A DNA stretch of 64,000 bases from Leptogranulimonas caecicola (lineage in GTDB: Bacteria > Actinomycetota > Coriobacteriia > Coriobacteriales > Atopobiaceae). Within the stretch, counting starts at the first letter, position 1; each line of letters begins with the position of its first letter. Shown in pieces: positions 26,795 to 34,907 of the stretch. Both the position numbers and the translations under genes were made by a program. The notes under the pieces are model-generated. The model had not been told where the DNA came from and did not search any database. It saw nothing but the letters and a program-made list of their open reading frames with translations. The stretch covers positions 1,114,001 through 1,178,000 of the forward strand of contig NZ_AP025285.1 of the NCBI RefSeq assembly GCF_023168405.1. The letters run 5' to 3'.

Positions 26795-27652
26795 TTAGTT
26801 GCCGGCAGGAGCCTCAGCAACGTCAGGGGTGGTTACAGACTCGATGGTCTGCCCCTCGACCTCAACGGGGGCTTTGTCAGCAGAGATCTCAGGTTGCACG
26901 TCGAGGATCTGGTTCTCTACGGCGCTGGTGACGGCAGGGGCGGCCATCTCCTCAGCGGTGATCTGCTCTTGGCCCTTGCCAGCCAAAATGGCGTCAGCGA
27001 TGAGCTCGCACATAAGGGAGACGGAGCGGATGGCATCGTCGTTGGCGGGGATGCCGTAATCCACCACGTCAGGATCGGAGTTGGTGTCCAGCAGGGCCAC
27101 TACGGGGATCTTCAGGCGACGAGCCTCGCGGATGGCGATCTCCTCGCGCTTGGTGTCCACCACAAAGAGGGCCTGGGGCAGAGCCTTCATGTCGCGCACG
27201 CCACCCAGGTTGCGCTGAAGCTTGTCCAGCTCCTTGTTGAGCAGAGCCTGCTCCTTCTTGGGGAGCAGAGCCATGCGGCCGTCCTCGATCATAGCCTCGA
27301 GCTCCATCATACGGTCGATACGGGAGCGCATGGTGACAAAGTTGGTGAGCACGCCGCCCAGCCAACGGTTGTTGATGTAGGGCATGCCGCAACGCTCAGC
27401 CTGAGTAGCCACGGGCTCCTGAGCCTGCTTCTTGGTTCCCACGAAAAGGACGTTGCCACCCTTGGACGCCAGGTTCTTGAGGAAGGTATAGGCCTGGTCA
27501 GCATCGATCACGGTCTGCTTGAGATCGAGGATATAGATGCCATTGCGCTCGCCAAAGATGTAGGGCTTCATCTTGGGGTTCCAGCGGCGGGTCTGGTGAC
27601 CGTAGTGGCAGCCGGCGTCGAGCAGGGTCTTAATGTTAATCTTGACAGCCAT
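26795..27652 (-). CDS. rpsB: 30S ribosomal protein S2
   Basis: 285 residues. The family core is [20 protein letters not shown] in slightly varied form ([20 protein letters not shown]), with [16 protein letters not shown] and [20 protein letters not shown]. An acidic C-terminal extension of about 40 residues goes beyond the minimal S2. ATG follows AAGGAG. The 5' leader carries a hairpin (27701-27726). Confidence 0.97.
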   Translation of the reverse strand: MAVKINIKTLLDAGCHYGHQTRRWNPKMKPYIFGERNGIYILDLKQTVIDADQAYTFLKNLASKGGNVLFVGTKKQAQEPVATQAERCGMPYINNRWLGGVLTNFVTMRSRIDRMMELEAMIEDGRMALLPKKEQALLNKELDKLQRNLGGVRDMKALPQALFVVDTKREEIAIREARRLKIPVVALLDTNSDPDVVDYGIPANDDAIRSVSLMCELIADAILAGKGQEQITAEEMAAPAVTSAVENQILDVQPEISADKAPVEVEGQTIESVTTPDVAEAPAGN

Positions 27653-27700
27653 TGTTCTCCTTCGGTTGTTCCTCCGCGTGACGTCATCCCTGACCCACCA

Positions 27701-27726
27701 CTCACACCCTGGCTTAAAGGTGTGAG
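27701..27726 (-). promoter_or_regulatory. leader hairpin upstream of rpsB
   Basis: An 8-bp stem CTCACACC / GGTGTGAG with a 10-base loop sits about 50-75 bases before the rpsB start. S2 operons are often feedback-regulated through their leader, so this is a candidate, not a demonstrated, S2-binding structure. A TATACT lies upstream at about 27790 on the minus strand. Confidence 0.35.
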
Positions 27727-27947
27727 CACCGCGGCGGCCAAGTGATCACGCGTGTGATGTATCGCCGTACTTTTGCACAGCAAGACCACAGTATAAGCCA
27801 TCTCTTGCGCCAGTGGCTCAAAACTTTTAGACGGCCCACTTTTCGCAGACGCCCCACAACCATAAAGAAGCTTCTGGATGAGAAGGCTGTACTTCTCGGC
27901 ACGATGAGATTCGACGCACGAATTAGGCACCTTTAGAGAGACTGATG

Positions 27948-28952
27948 CTAGTCTGCCTTGCCTGACCGAGGGTTTGCCTGCTTTGCCGCCTCTTTTATGG
28001 CATCCATGGAAAGATGCGTATAGATCTGAGTGGTGGAGATTGATGCATGGCCTAAGAGCTCCTGGACGCTTCTGAGGTCTGCGCCGCCGTCAAGAAGCGA
28101 TGTGGCAAACCCGTGGCGAAGAGAGTGTGGAGTGAGCGTGGGTGAAAGACCGGCTGCTGCCACAGCGTCCTCCATGCGAAGGCGCAGGCTATCGGCGCTC
28201 ATGGGATTGCCTCGAGAAGACAGGAATAGTTGCGAACTGGATCTCTTTGCCTGCTCGGCCAGGAGAGGCCGGCCTCTATCCAGATAGGCTTCCAACGCCT
28301 GCAATGCCCGATCATGAAGAGGCACCAGACGTTCTTTGGACCCCTTTCCAAAGAGGCGCACCTGTCGCTGAGATCTATCTATATCTGTCACTTTAAGGGC
28401 AGCGACCTCGGCAATTCGAGCGCCACAGGCAAACATGAGCTCTATCTGAGCCGCATCGCGAAGCCCCTCTGGTGTCGAGGTGTCAATGGCCGCGAGCATG
28501 GCAACCACATCATCCACATTGGCTGCCACCGGCAGCTGCCTGTGAGTCTTGGCTCCAGCCACCGCATCCATGGCATCGGAGCAAGAGAGCTCTTCTCGGC
28601 GAAGCCACCCGTAAAACGTCCGAAGCGACGAGAGTTTGCGTGCACGGGTGCGCTCCGCATAGCGGGCTTGCCTAAGGTTGGCCAAATAAGCCCTTGCTTG
28701 TCTGTGATCAAGGACGGCAGGATCCACCTCTTCATGCTCACACCAACGGGAGAAGGCTTCCACATCGCTCCTATAAGCCTTCACCGTTTGAGGTGACAGG
28801 TTTCTCACCAGGGAAAGATGGTGCAAGAAACCCTCGATCCAGGCGGAGGGAACCGCAAAAGGGCTTTCCTGAGCATCTGGTGCTTTCGATGCCGAGAAGC
28901 CCTTTCCTTTGGTCGGTGAACTTTCGTTGTGGGATGCGCGCTTGGGAACCAT
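27948..28952 (-). CDS. xerC: tyrosine recombinase XerC/XerD family
   Basis: 334 residues with a SAM-like N-terminal core-binding domain (FLHHLSLVRNLSPQTVKAYR). The catalytic domain has Arg in CGARIAEV, Lys in KGSKERLVP, HSLRHGF, GHASISTTQIYTH with the nucleophilic Tyr. Its place between trmFO and rpsB, as in Firmicutes and Coriobacteriia, marks it as the chromosomal dimer-resolving recombinase rather than an element integrase. About 35 N-terminal residues are non-conserved. Confidence 0.9.
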   Translation of the reverse strand: MVPKRASHNESSPTKGKGFSASKAPDAQESPFAVPSAWIEGFLHHLSLVRNLSPQTVKAYRSDVEAFSRWCEHEEVDPAVLDHRQARAYLANLRQARYAERTRARKLSSLRTFYGWLRREELSCSDAMDAVAGAKTHRQLPVAANVDDVVAMLAAIDTSTPEGLRDAAQIELMFACGARIAEVAALKVTDIDRSQRQVRLFGKGSKERLVPLHDRALQALEAYLDRGRPLLAEQAKRSSSQLFLSSRGNPMSADSLRLRMEDAVAAAGLSPTLTPHSLRHGFATSLLDGGADLRSVQELLGHASISTTQIYTHLSMDAIKEAAKQANPRSGKAD

Positions 28953-28966
28953 AAGACTGTGCGCGC

Positions 28967-30316
28967 CTAAAATAAGAGATCTGGACGCGATTGGATGTAG
29001 TTCTTCATATCTTTAAGCGCTCGGTCTGCGTAGGCTTGGTAGCGCTCCTTTTTCTTGAGCCGTGGACCCTCGAGCGGAGGCACCAGGCCAAAATTCACAT
29101 GCATAGGCTGGTAATCCACGGTATTTGGGTTGGTGGCATAGGCTACCAAAGAGCCCAGCGCGCCTGTAGCGGGAAGCTCTACTTTTGGTGCTCCGGTCAA
29201 GGCTGCATAGGTGTTGAGCGCCGCCAAAAGGCCTGAAGCAATGGCCTCCGTATAGCCTTCTGTGCCACAAATCTGACCTGCAAAACGCACCTGTGAGCGA
29301 GTTGGCACCGCAAAGGTTTCATCTAACGCTTTGGGAGAGTCGATAAAAGTGTTTCTATGCATCACTCCATAGCGGAAGAACTCCGCCTGAGCGAGCCCGG
29401 GAATCATCGAGAAGACTCGACGCTGCTCAGGCCAGGTAAGGTTGGTTTGAAAACCCACAAGATTGTAGGCAGTGCCCTCCCTATTCTCTGCCCGAAGCTG
29501 CACGGCAGCCCAAGGGCGCCGCCCTGTCCTAGGATCGGTAAGCCCCACTGGTTTCAGGGCGCCAAAGCGAAGGGAATCTAGGCCCGTACGAGCCACTTCT
29601 TCTACAGGCTGGCAGGCCCTAAAGAGATCTTTTTGTTCAAAGTCTTTTTGCACTACACGTTTGGCATTTACCAGCTCATGGATGAATGCTTCGTATTCCT
29701 CCTGATTCATAGGGCAATTGAGATAGTCACCTACTTCGGCTTCTCCATAGCGCGACTGTGTGAATACCACTTCTCGATCTATTGTGGACGCGTCCACAAT
29801 GGGCGCTGCCGCATCAAAGAAAGAGAGGGCCTCAGCGGCGCCAGACTCTGCCAACAGTGCTTGCACCGAAACAAAAAGGGCCTCAGAACAAAGTGGGCCA
29901 GCCGCGATCACCACGGGGCCTTGAGGGATTTCTGTCACCTCTTGGCGAACGAGCTCTATCAAGGTGCTTTCTTCTATAGCTTGGGTCACTGCCTGGGCAA
30001 AGGCTTCTCGATCTACCGCCAACGCACCGCCAGCAGGCACTGCTGAGGCCTTTGCCAATGGCAAGAGCTTCGAGCCCATCAGGTCGAGCTCTGCCTTGAG
30101 AAGCCCTGCCGCCGAATCTACCCGAGTCGATTTAAGCGAGTTGGAGCATACAAGCTCAGCCAAATCGCCTGTTTTATGAGCAGGAGAGGTGCGCACAGGT
30201 CGCATCTCTATGAGCTTTACAGGGACTCCCCTCGCCGCCAGTGACAATGCGCATTCGCTTCCAGCAAGACCACCACCTACTACAGTGACCTGCTCAAATG
30301 CCTGTTGCTGATCCAT
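28967..30316 (-). CDS. trmFO: folate/FAD-dependent tRNA (uracil-5-)-methyltransferase
   Basis: Forms ribothymidine 54 in tRNA using methylenetetrahydrofolate and FADH2. 449 residues: FAD motif VTVVGGGLAGSECALSLAARG, then VKLIEMRPVRTSPAHKT, ELVCSNSLKS, and YTEAIASGLLAALN near the C-terminus. It precedes xerC by 14 bases. Confidence 0.97.
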   Translation of the reverse strand: MDQQQAFEQVTVVGGGLAGSECALSLAARGVPVKLIEMRPVRTSPAHKTGDLAELVCSNSLKSTRVDSAAGLLKAELDLMGSKLLPLAKASAVPAGGALAVDREAFAQAVTQAIEESTLIELVRQEVTEIPQGPVVIAAGPLCSEALFVSVQALLAESGAAEALSFFDAAAPIVDASTIDREVVFTQSRYGEAEVGDYLNCPMNQEEYEAFIHELVNAKRVVQKDFEQKDLFRACQPVEEVARTGLDSLRFGALKPVGLTDPRTGRRPWAAVQLRAENREGTAYNLVGFQTNLTWPEQRRVFSMIPGLAQAEFFRYGVMHRNTFIDSPKALDETFAVPTRSQVRFAGQICGTEGYTEAIASGLLAALNTYAALTGAPKVELPATGALGSLVAYATNPNTVDYQPMHVNFGLVPPLEGPRLKKKERYQAYADRALKDMKNYIQSRPDLLF

Positions 30317-30407
30317 GGAGCCCCCAGTCCAAACTACCTCTTGAAGTCATCCCATTGTAGACCGGGGCTAAAGAAGGCCAAAGACTTCTGCGATCAAGCC
30401 ATAATCC

Positions 30408-31295
30408 CTAGGCAATCTTGGCAGTCTTCAACGTTTTCTCTGTAGGAGCATAGCAACCATCAGGCAATCGAGTCACATAACCCGCCAGCTCATAATCTCC
30501 CAAGGAAGACATGATGGCAAGCACTCGCTCCCCAAGCGAAGCCGCCAAGTCGTCGGGGCGCATAGGTTGAGCCACCAATGCCGATAAAATCCTCCCCCTA
30601 TCAGGCATTTCTTGAAAGATCGGATGTCTTAACTTGCCATAGCAGGTAGAAAAGATCTGCTCTAAATCCTCTTCGTCTTGGATGATCTCAGCACCGTTTG
30701 CAATCAAGTAATTCGTACCTTTAGAGTAAGGCGAAAAGATCGATCCTGGCGCGGCACAGATGGACTTCCCAAAAGCAGTGGCTGCATCTGCAGTGGAAAA
30801 AGTCCCCGAAGGTTTGCCGGCTTCTGCCACTACCAAAAGAGGAGACAGCGCCGCAATGAGGCGATTTCTTCTGGGAAACGCCCACTTGGCAGGGCCAGAA
30901 CCCCAAGGAGACAAAGATATCACGGCTCCCCCGCCCTCCATAGCCCTCTCAAAGACGTCTTTGCTCGTTGCAGGATAGGTACGATCAGCTCCAGTACCGG
31001 CACAGACAATGGTTTTACCTTTGGCATCCAAGCAAGCCCGTGCTGCTGCGGCATCAGCGCCCATGGCTCCGCCAGATACCACAGTGATGCCACTCTCTGC
31101 AGCCAAACGCCCGGCCATAGAGGCTACGGCAATGCCATAGGGAGTGCCTCTGCGGGCGCCAATGATAGAGACGCAAGGACTATTGAGAATCGCAGGATCC
31201 CCTAGCCCATAGATCTTGGTTATCTCACTGCCTTCGATTACCATCTCCGGCCAGCGGGGATCATCTGGAGTCAGCTCAAATCTTTGAACAGCCAT
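30408..31295 (-). CDS. dprA: DNA processing protein DprA
   Basis: Loads RecA on incoming single-stranded DNA during transformation. 295 residues: Rossmann core SIIGARRGTPYG, VVSGGAMGADAAAARACL, GAVISLSPWG, FPRRNRLIAALSPLLVVAEAG, and a winged-helix-like C-terminus. ATG 31295 with GGAGG upstream begins one base after the comM stop. Coupling to comM hints at competence, though both are widespread in non-competent species. Confidence 0.94.
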   Translation of the reverse strand: MAVQRFELTPDDPRWPEMVIEGSEITKIYGLGDPAILNSPCVSIIGARRGTPYGIAVASMAGRLAAESGITVVSGGAMGADAAAARACLDAKGKTIVCAGTGADRTYPATSKDVFERAMEGGGAVISLSPWGSGPAKWAFPRRNRLIAALSPLLVVAEAGKPSGTFSTADAATAFGKSICAAPGSIFSPYSKGTNYLIANGAEIIQDEEDLEQIFSTCYGKLRHPIFQEMPDRGRILSALVAQPMRPDDLAASLGERVLAIMSSLGDYELAGYVTRLPDGCYAPTEKTLKTAKIA

Positions 31296-31296
31296 T

Positions 31297-32799
31297 TCAC
31301 ACCTCCCGAGGACGATAGAGTGCAGCTTCGGCCACATCGCCTGCCTCTACCTGTTCGCGCTCTTCGAGATCTGCAAGCGTGCGCGCCACACGAGCAATAC
31401 GCACCACCGCACGACCACCCAATGCAAAGGTATGGGAGATATGCTCCAGCTGGCTTTGAGCCTCTTCATCAAAGTTCATGCCGGCCACCGCCCCCTTGGA
31501 GACAGCAGCATTAAGCGTTCGCTCGTCGGTGGATTGTGCCTGACGCCAACTGGCAAAGCTACGTGCCCTATTCACAAGCTGGCGCATTTCATAAGAACTC
31601 ATGCCTTCTTGACCTCGCACCATTGAGGAGGCGCTTGGACGTGCCACATCAACCACCAAGTCAATGCGATCCAAAAGAGGGCCGCCTATTTTACTCTGGT
31701 ATTTGCGAATCCTATCTGGCACGCAGGTGCACTCGTGACCGGGATCGCCCAAATGGCCACAGGGACAAGGATTTGCTGCAGCGACCAGCTGGAAGTGCGC
31801 AGGAAACCGGTAGGATCCATCAGCGCGCACCAAATTGACTTCGCCGTCTTCTATAGGCTGGCGAAGCGCCTGTAGCACTGGATTTTGAAACTCAGGAAGC
31901 TCATCTAAGAACAGCACGCCGTTATGCGCCAGAGAGACCTCGCCAGGAGTGACGGGTCTGCCTCCACCAATAAGGCCTGCCATAGAGACCGAATGATGGG
32001 GTGCCCTAAAAGGCCTTTGTCCAGCGAGAATACGAGAGGGGTCTAAACCTGCCACAGAATGCAGCACAGCAGATTCCACTCGCTCCTTTAAGTTCAACTC
32101 TGGCAAGATTCCTGCAAGCCTTCGGCTAAGCATGGTTTTACCGGCTCCTGGAGGGCCTATCATCAGCAACCCATGGCCTCCGGCTGCCGCGATCACGCAA
32201 GCGCGCTTGGGCATTTCCTGATCAACCACATCGCTAAAGTCTTCACTATCCCCCACATTCACTGGGGGCCTCTCTAGAATCGGCTGCCTTTGTGCGCTTG
32301 TGCCAAGACCGGCTTTGAGCTGCGCCAGCGAAGTGAGACATAGGGGTGGCTTTCCCAAGAAAAAATGGTTGTGTGCCCCGCAATAGCCAACCAAGGTAAG
32401 ACCTTGGTCTTTAGCCAAAGCCTCATAGGCCAACATGCCTCGCACGGGGTTTACCTCGCCAGACAGACCCAACTCTCCCACAAAGAGGTACCTGTCCAAC
32501 TCCATTAAAGAGATTTGGCCACTGGCTGCCAACAGGCCCACCGCAATGGGCAAGTCTAGGCCAGTCCCCGTCTTTCTTAGATCTGCAGGTGCCAGATTTA
32601 CGGTGGCTAAAAGCCGAGGAATAATGAATCCTGCTGCTCGAAATGCGCACCTTACACGAGCCCTGGCCTCAAGCACAGCCATATCAGGCATGCCTATGAT
32701 ATTGATGCCGGGTATTCCGCCAGAAAGCTCCACTTCCACCGATACCGGCAACGCCTCACAGCCATGGATCACCCCGGCTTGCACACGTACGGCTGTCAT
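31297..32799 (-). CDS. comM: ComM/YifB-family AAA ATPase (Mg-chelatase-like)
   Basis: 500 residues. An N-terminal ChlI-like domain (VSVEVELSGGIPGINIIGMPD) is followed by an AAA+ module with Walker A IGPPGAGKTMLSRRL, Walker B GVLFLDELPEF, and a zinc-type CPCGHLGDPGHECTC segment, then a C-terminal helical lid. ComM-type hexameric helicases aid branch migration of incoming DNA. The start overlaps the yraN stop. Confidence 0.95.
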   Translation of the reverse strand: MTAVRVQAGVIHGCEALPVSVEVELSGGIPGINIIGMPDMAVLEARARVRCAFRAAGFIIPRLLATVNLAPADLRKTGTGLDLPIAVGLLAASGQISLMELDRYLFVGELGLSGEVNPVRGMLAYEALAKDQGLTLVGYCGAHNHFFLGKPPLCLTSLAQLKAGLGTSAQRQPILERPPVNVGDSEDFSDVVDQEMPKRACVIAAAGGHGLLMIGPPGAGKTMLSRRLAGILPELNLKERVESAVLHSVAGLDPSRILAGQRPFRAPHHSVSMAGLIGGGRPVTPGEVSLAHNGVLFLDELPEFQNPVLQALRQPIEDGEVNLVRADGSYRFPAHFQLVAAANPCPCGHLGDPGHECTCVPDRIRKYQSKIGGPLLDRIDLVVDVARPSASSMVRGQEGMSSYEMRQLVNRARSFASWRQAQSTDERTLNAAVSKGAVAGMNFDEEAQSQLEHISHTFALGGRAVVRIARVARTLADLEEREQVEAGDVAEAALYRPREV

Positions 32800-33293
32800 C
32801 AGCCCTCATCCCAGCTAAAGGCACCCACCAGATGGCGCAAGCGTGCCATGCGCTCCTGGATGATCACGATGGCGATCACATCGAATCGCACTGAGCTAAA
32901 CTCTGGATGCTGTCCTAGGTAAGCCAGAGCGAGCTTGTGATAGCGGGCGCGCTTATCGGCATCTACTGCCAGCTCGGGCATCACAGGATCTTTTTCCCCT
33001 AGCGCCAATCGGGTCTTTACCTCGACCAATACGGCTTCTTGACCATCCTCGGTGGCAATGATGTCCGCCTCGCCGGACTTGATGCGCCAATTGGTTTCAC
33101 AAATATCGTAGCCGCGCCTCATAAGATAAACCTGTGCCAGGTGCTCACCCTCCTGACCCACTTCTTGGGTGGTGTATTGAGCCACTGACTTTTGAGGACG
33201 TGGAAATGTGTCCCAGGGAGGCACTGAGGCATCCTGGGCTTTCGTCTTTTGATCACCCTCTAAAAGGGCGGCGCCTTTCTGAGCTGGATTCAT
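32799..33293 (-). CDS. YraN/UPF0102 nuclease-like protein
   Basis: 164 residues. The conserved core is GEDLAARYL-like (GEHLAQVYLMRRGYDICETNWR), followed by GEADIIATEDGQEAVLVEVKTR with the D-ExK pattern of restriction-like nucleases. The first 45 residues are non-conserved. It sits upstream of comM, its usual neighbour. Cellular role unknown. Confidence 0.9.
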   Translation of the reverse strand: MNPAQKGAALLEGDQKTKAQDASVPPWDTFPRPQKSVAQYTTQEVGQEGEHLAQVYLMRRGYDICETNWRIKSGEADIIATEDGQEAVLVEVKTRLALGEKDPVMPELAVDADKRARYHKLALAYLGQHPEFSSVRFDVIAIVIIQERMARLRHLVGAFSWDEG

Positions 33294-33534
33294 AGTGTCT
33301 CCCCTAGTCGTGACCGCGGCGCCTCCTTAGCGCCGGGTTCTTAGAAGGGAGCATCTGTGAGGCGTCTGTCAGAAAACTGTCCAGGCTCTAACAGATTTCT
33401 GACCATGAGACCTCTTCTTGTCATCATCGAAGATAAAACTATCCAAAAAGCCTTGGTCCTGCTGGCAATTCCCATAAAGGACCGTATGAATACAGGATGG
33501 AGCCAGACAAGCCGCTGGTATACCCGATCAGATC

Positions 33535-34293
33535 TCACAAGAAACGACCACAAAAGGATCGGCGATGGAGAGGCGTGAGGCCCATCTGCCTAATGGCTGC
33601 CATGTGATCTGCCGACCCATACCCTTTGTTATGGGCAAACCCGTAACCGGGATACTGTTGGTCATAGGCCACCATTAGAGCATCGCGCTCGACCTTTGCC
33701 ACAATGGAGGCCGCTGCAATAGCAGCCACTCGCCCATCGCCCTTCACGATGGAAATCTCTTGTGGGTGCACATGAACCGGATTGCCATCGATAAGCACCG
33801 CTGCGGCCCTATCTCCAAAACCGGTAGCAGCGATTGCCTCTGCCATAGCATCCTTGAGCGCGCGGCCGATACCCACCTCATCGATTACTTGAGGCTCCTT
33901 ATAGATCACCGTCCAACTCAGGGCCACTTCTTTGATTTGGGCAGCAAGTTCTTCTCGGCAGGAAGGCGAAAGCTTTTTTGAGTCATCGAGCCCTAGGAGC
34001 TGCGGCTCTGGCGGAAGCACCACTGCACCCACGGCCAGAGGACCTGCAAGGGGGCCTCGACCCACCTCGTCTACGCCTATGGAAGGCTCTCCAAAAGATG
34101 CTTGATACCGATAAAGGGCCGCCACCCGCTCCCGCTCTTTCATATAAGCCTCGTAGCGTTTGATGGCCCGAGTCACAGCAGTCTGCACTGACTTTCGAGG
34201 GTCGGCTATGTGAATCTCGATAAGTTCTGGAAGTTGTTCGAGCGGAGCTTCCGCAAATGCCTTTGCGATGGACGTCGCTGTGGTCTGAGCCAT
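33535..34293 (-). CDS. rnhB: ribonuclease HII
   Basis: Removes ribonucleotides from DNA. 252 residues. Catalytic acidic residues are seen in GVDEVGRGPLAGPLAVGAVV (Asp, Glu) and further Asp in LIDGNPVHVH and VAKVERDA. An N-terminal helical domain of about 70 residues is typical of the longer Gram-positive form. ATG 34293 after GGGGAG is preferred over the TTG before it. The 241-bp spacer downstream (33294-33534) contains no recognised feature. Confidence 0.96.
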   Translation of the reverse strand: MAQTTATSIAKAFAEAPLEQLPELIEIHIADPRKSVQTAVTRAIKRYEAYMKERERVAALYRYQASFGEPSIGVDEVGRGPLAGPLAVGAVVLPPEPQLLGLDDSKKLSPSCREELAAQIKEVALSWTVIYKEPQVIDEVGIGRALKDAMAEAIAATGFGDRAAAVLIDGNPVHVHPQEISIVKGDGRVAAIAAASIVAKVERDALMVAYDQQYPGYGFAHNKGYGSADHMAAIRQMGLTPLHRRSFCGRFL

Positions 34294-34371
34294 CAAAACT
34301 CCCCATGAATCTAAAAGAAAACGGCACCCACCACTTGGCAGATGCCGTTTTTGGCTTCATAGGATAAAAGC

Positions 34372-34713
34372 TTAGCGCTTCTCGCGGATGCGAGCGGCCT
34401 TGCCCACGCGATCGCGCAGGTAATAGAGCTTGGCGCGACGCACGTCACCGTGACGCACAACCTCGAGCTTGGCGATCTTGGGGCTGTAGAGCGGGAAGGT
34501 ACGCTCGACGCCTACGCCAAAGGAGATCTTACGAACGGTGAAGGTCTCGCGGGCGCCCTCGCCGGACATACGGATGACGTCGCCCTGGAAGACCTGGATA
34601 CGCTCACGGTCGCCTTCCTTGATGCGATAGTGCACCTTGACGTTGTCACCAGGGATGACCGTGGGGATGTCCTCGCGGATCTGCTGACGCTCGATGGCAC
34701 GAATGTAGTCCAT
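34372..34713 (-). CDS. rplS: 50S ribosomal protein L19
   Basis: 113 residues: [41 protein letters not shown] and the C-terminal basic [20 protein letters not shown] 34713 has GAGGAACC upstream. L19 bridges the subunits. Confidence 0.97.
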   Translation of the reverse strand: MDYIRAIERQQIREDIPTVIPGDNVKVHYRIKEGDRERIQVFQGDVIRMSGEGARETFTVRKISFGVGVERTFPLYSPKIAKLEVVRHGDVRRAKLYYLRDRVGKAARIREKR

Positions 34714-34839
34714 GGTTCCTCTTCCTAGAGGTGCCGTCGCACTCCGCGAACGACACATAGCTTTACACACGATGGAATATAGTAACCCTGCACCTCACAT
34801 CCCACAAGGGCAAGCCCGCAATTCACGGGAGATGCAAAG

Positions 34840-34873
34840 AAGCGACCATTCCACTTTGGCAGAATGGTCGCTT
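34840..34873 (-). terminator. intrinsic terminator of ppdK
   Basis: Perfect 12-bp stem AAGCGACCATTC / GAATGGTCGCTT followed on the minus strand by CTTCTTTG, 35 bases after the ppdK stop. Confidence 0.7.
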
Positions 34874-34907
34874 GAAGTGTGAGAGTTCAGAGAAAGCTCA
34901 CCTGAGG

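Noticed and set aside
27948-28952. Tyrosine recombinase as the integrase of a mobile element
   Set aside because: It sits in the conserved trmFO-xerC-rpsB order among essential genes with no element boundaries, so it is the housekeeping Xer recombinase.
33294-33534. Overlapping small frames on both strands between yraN and rnhB
   Set aside because: Both are about 70 codons with no ribosome-binding site or recognisable family; treated as spacer.
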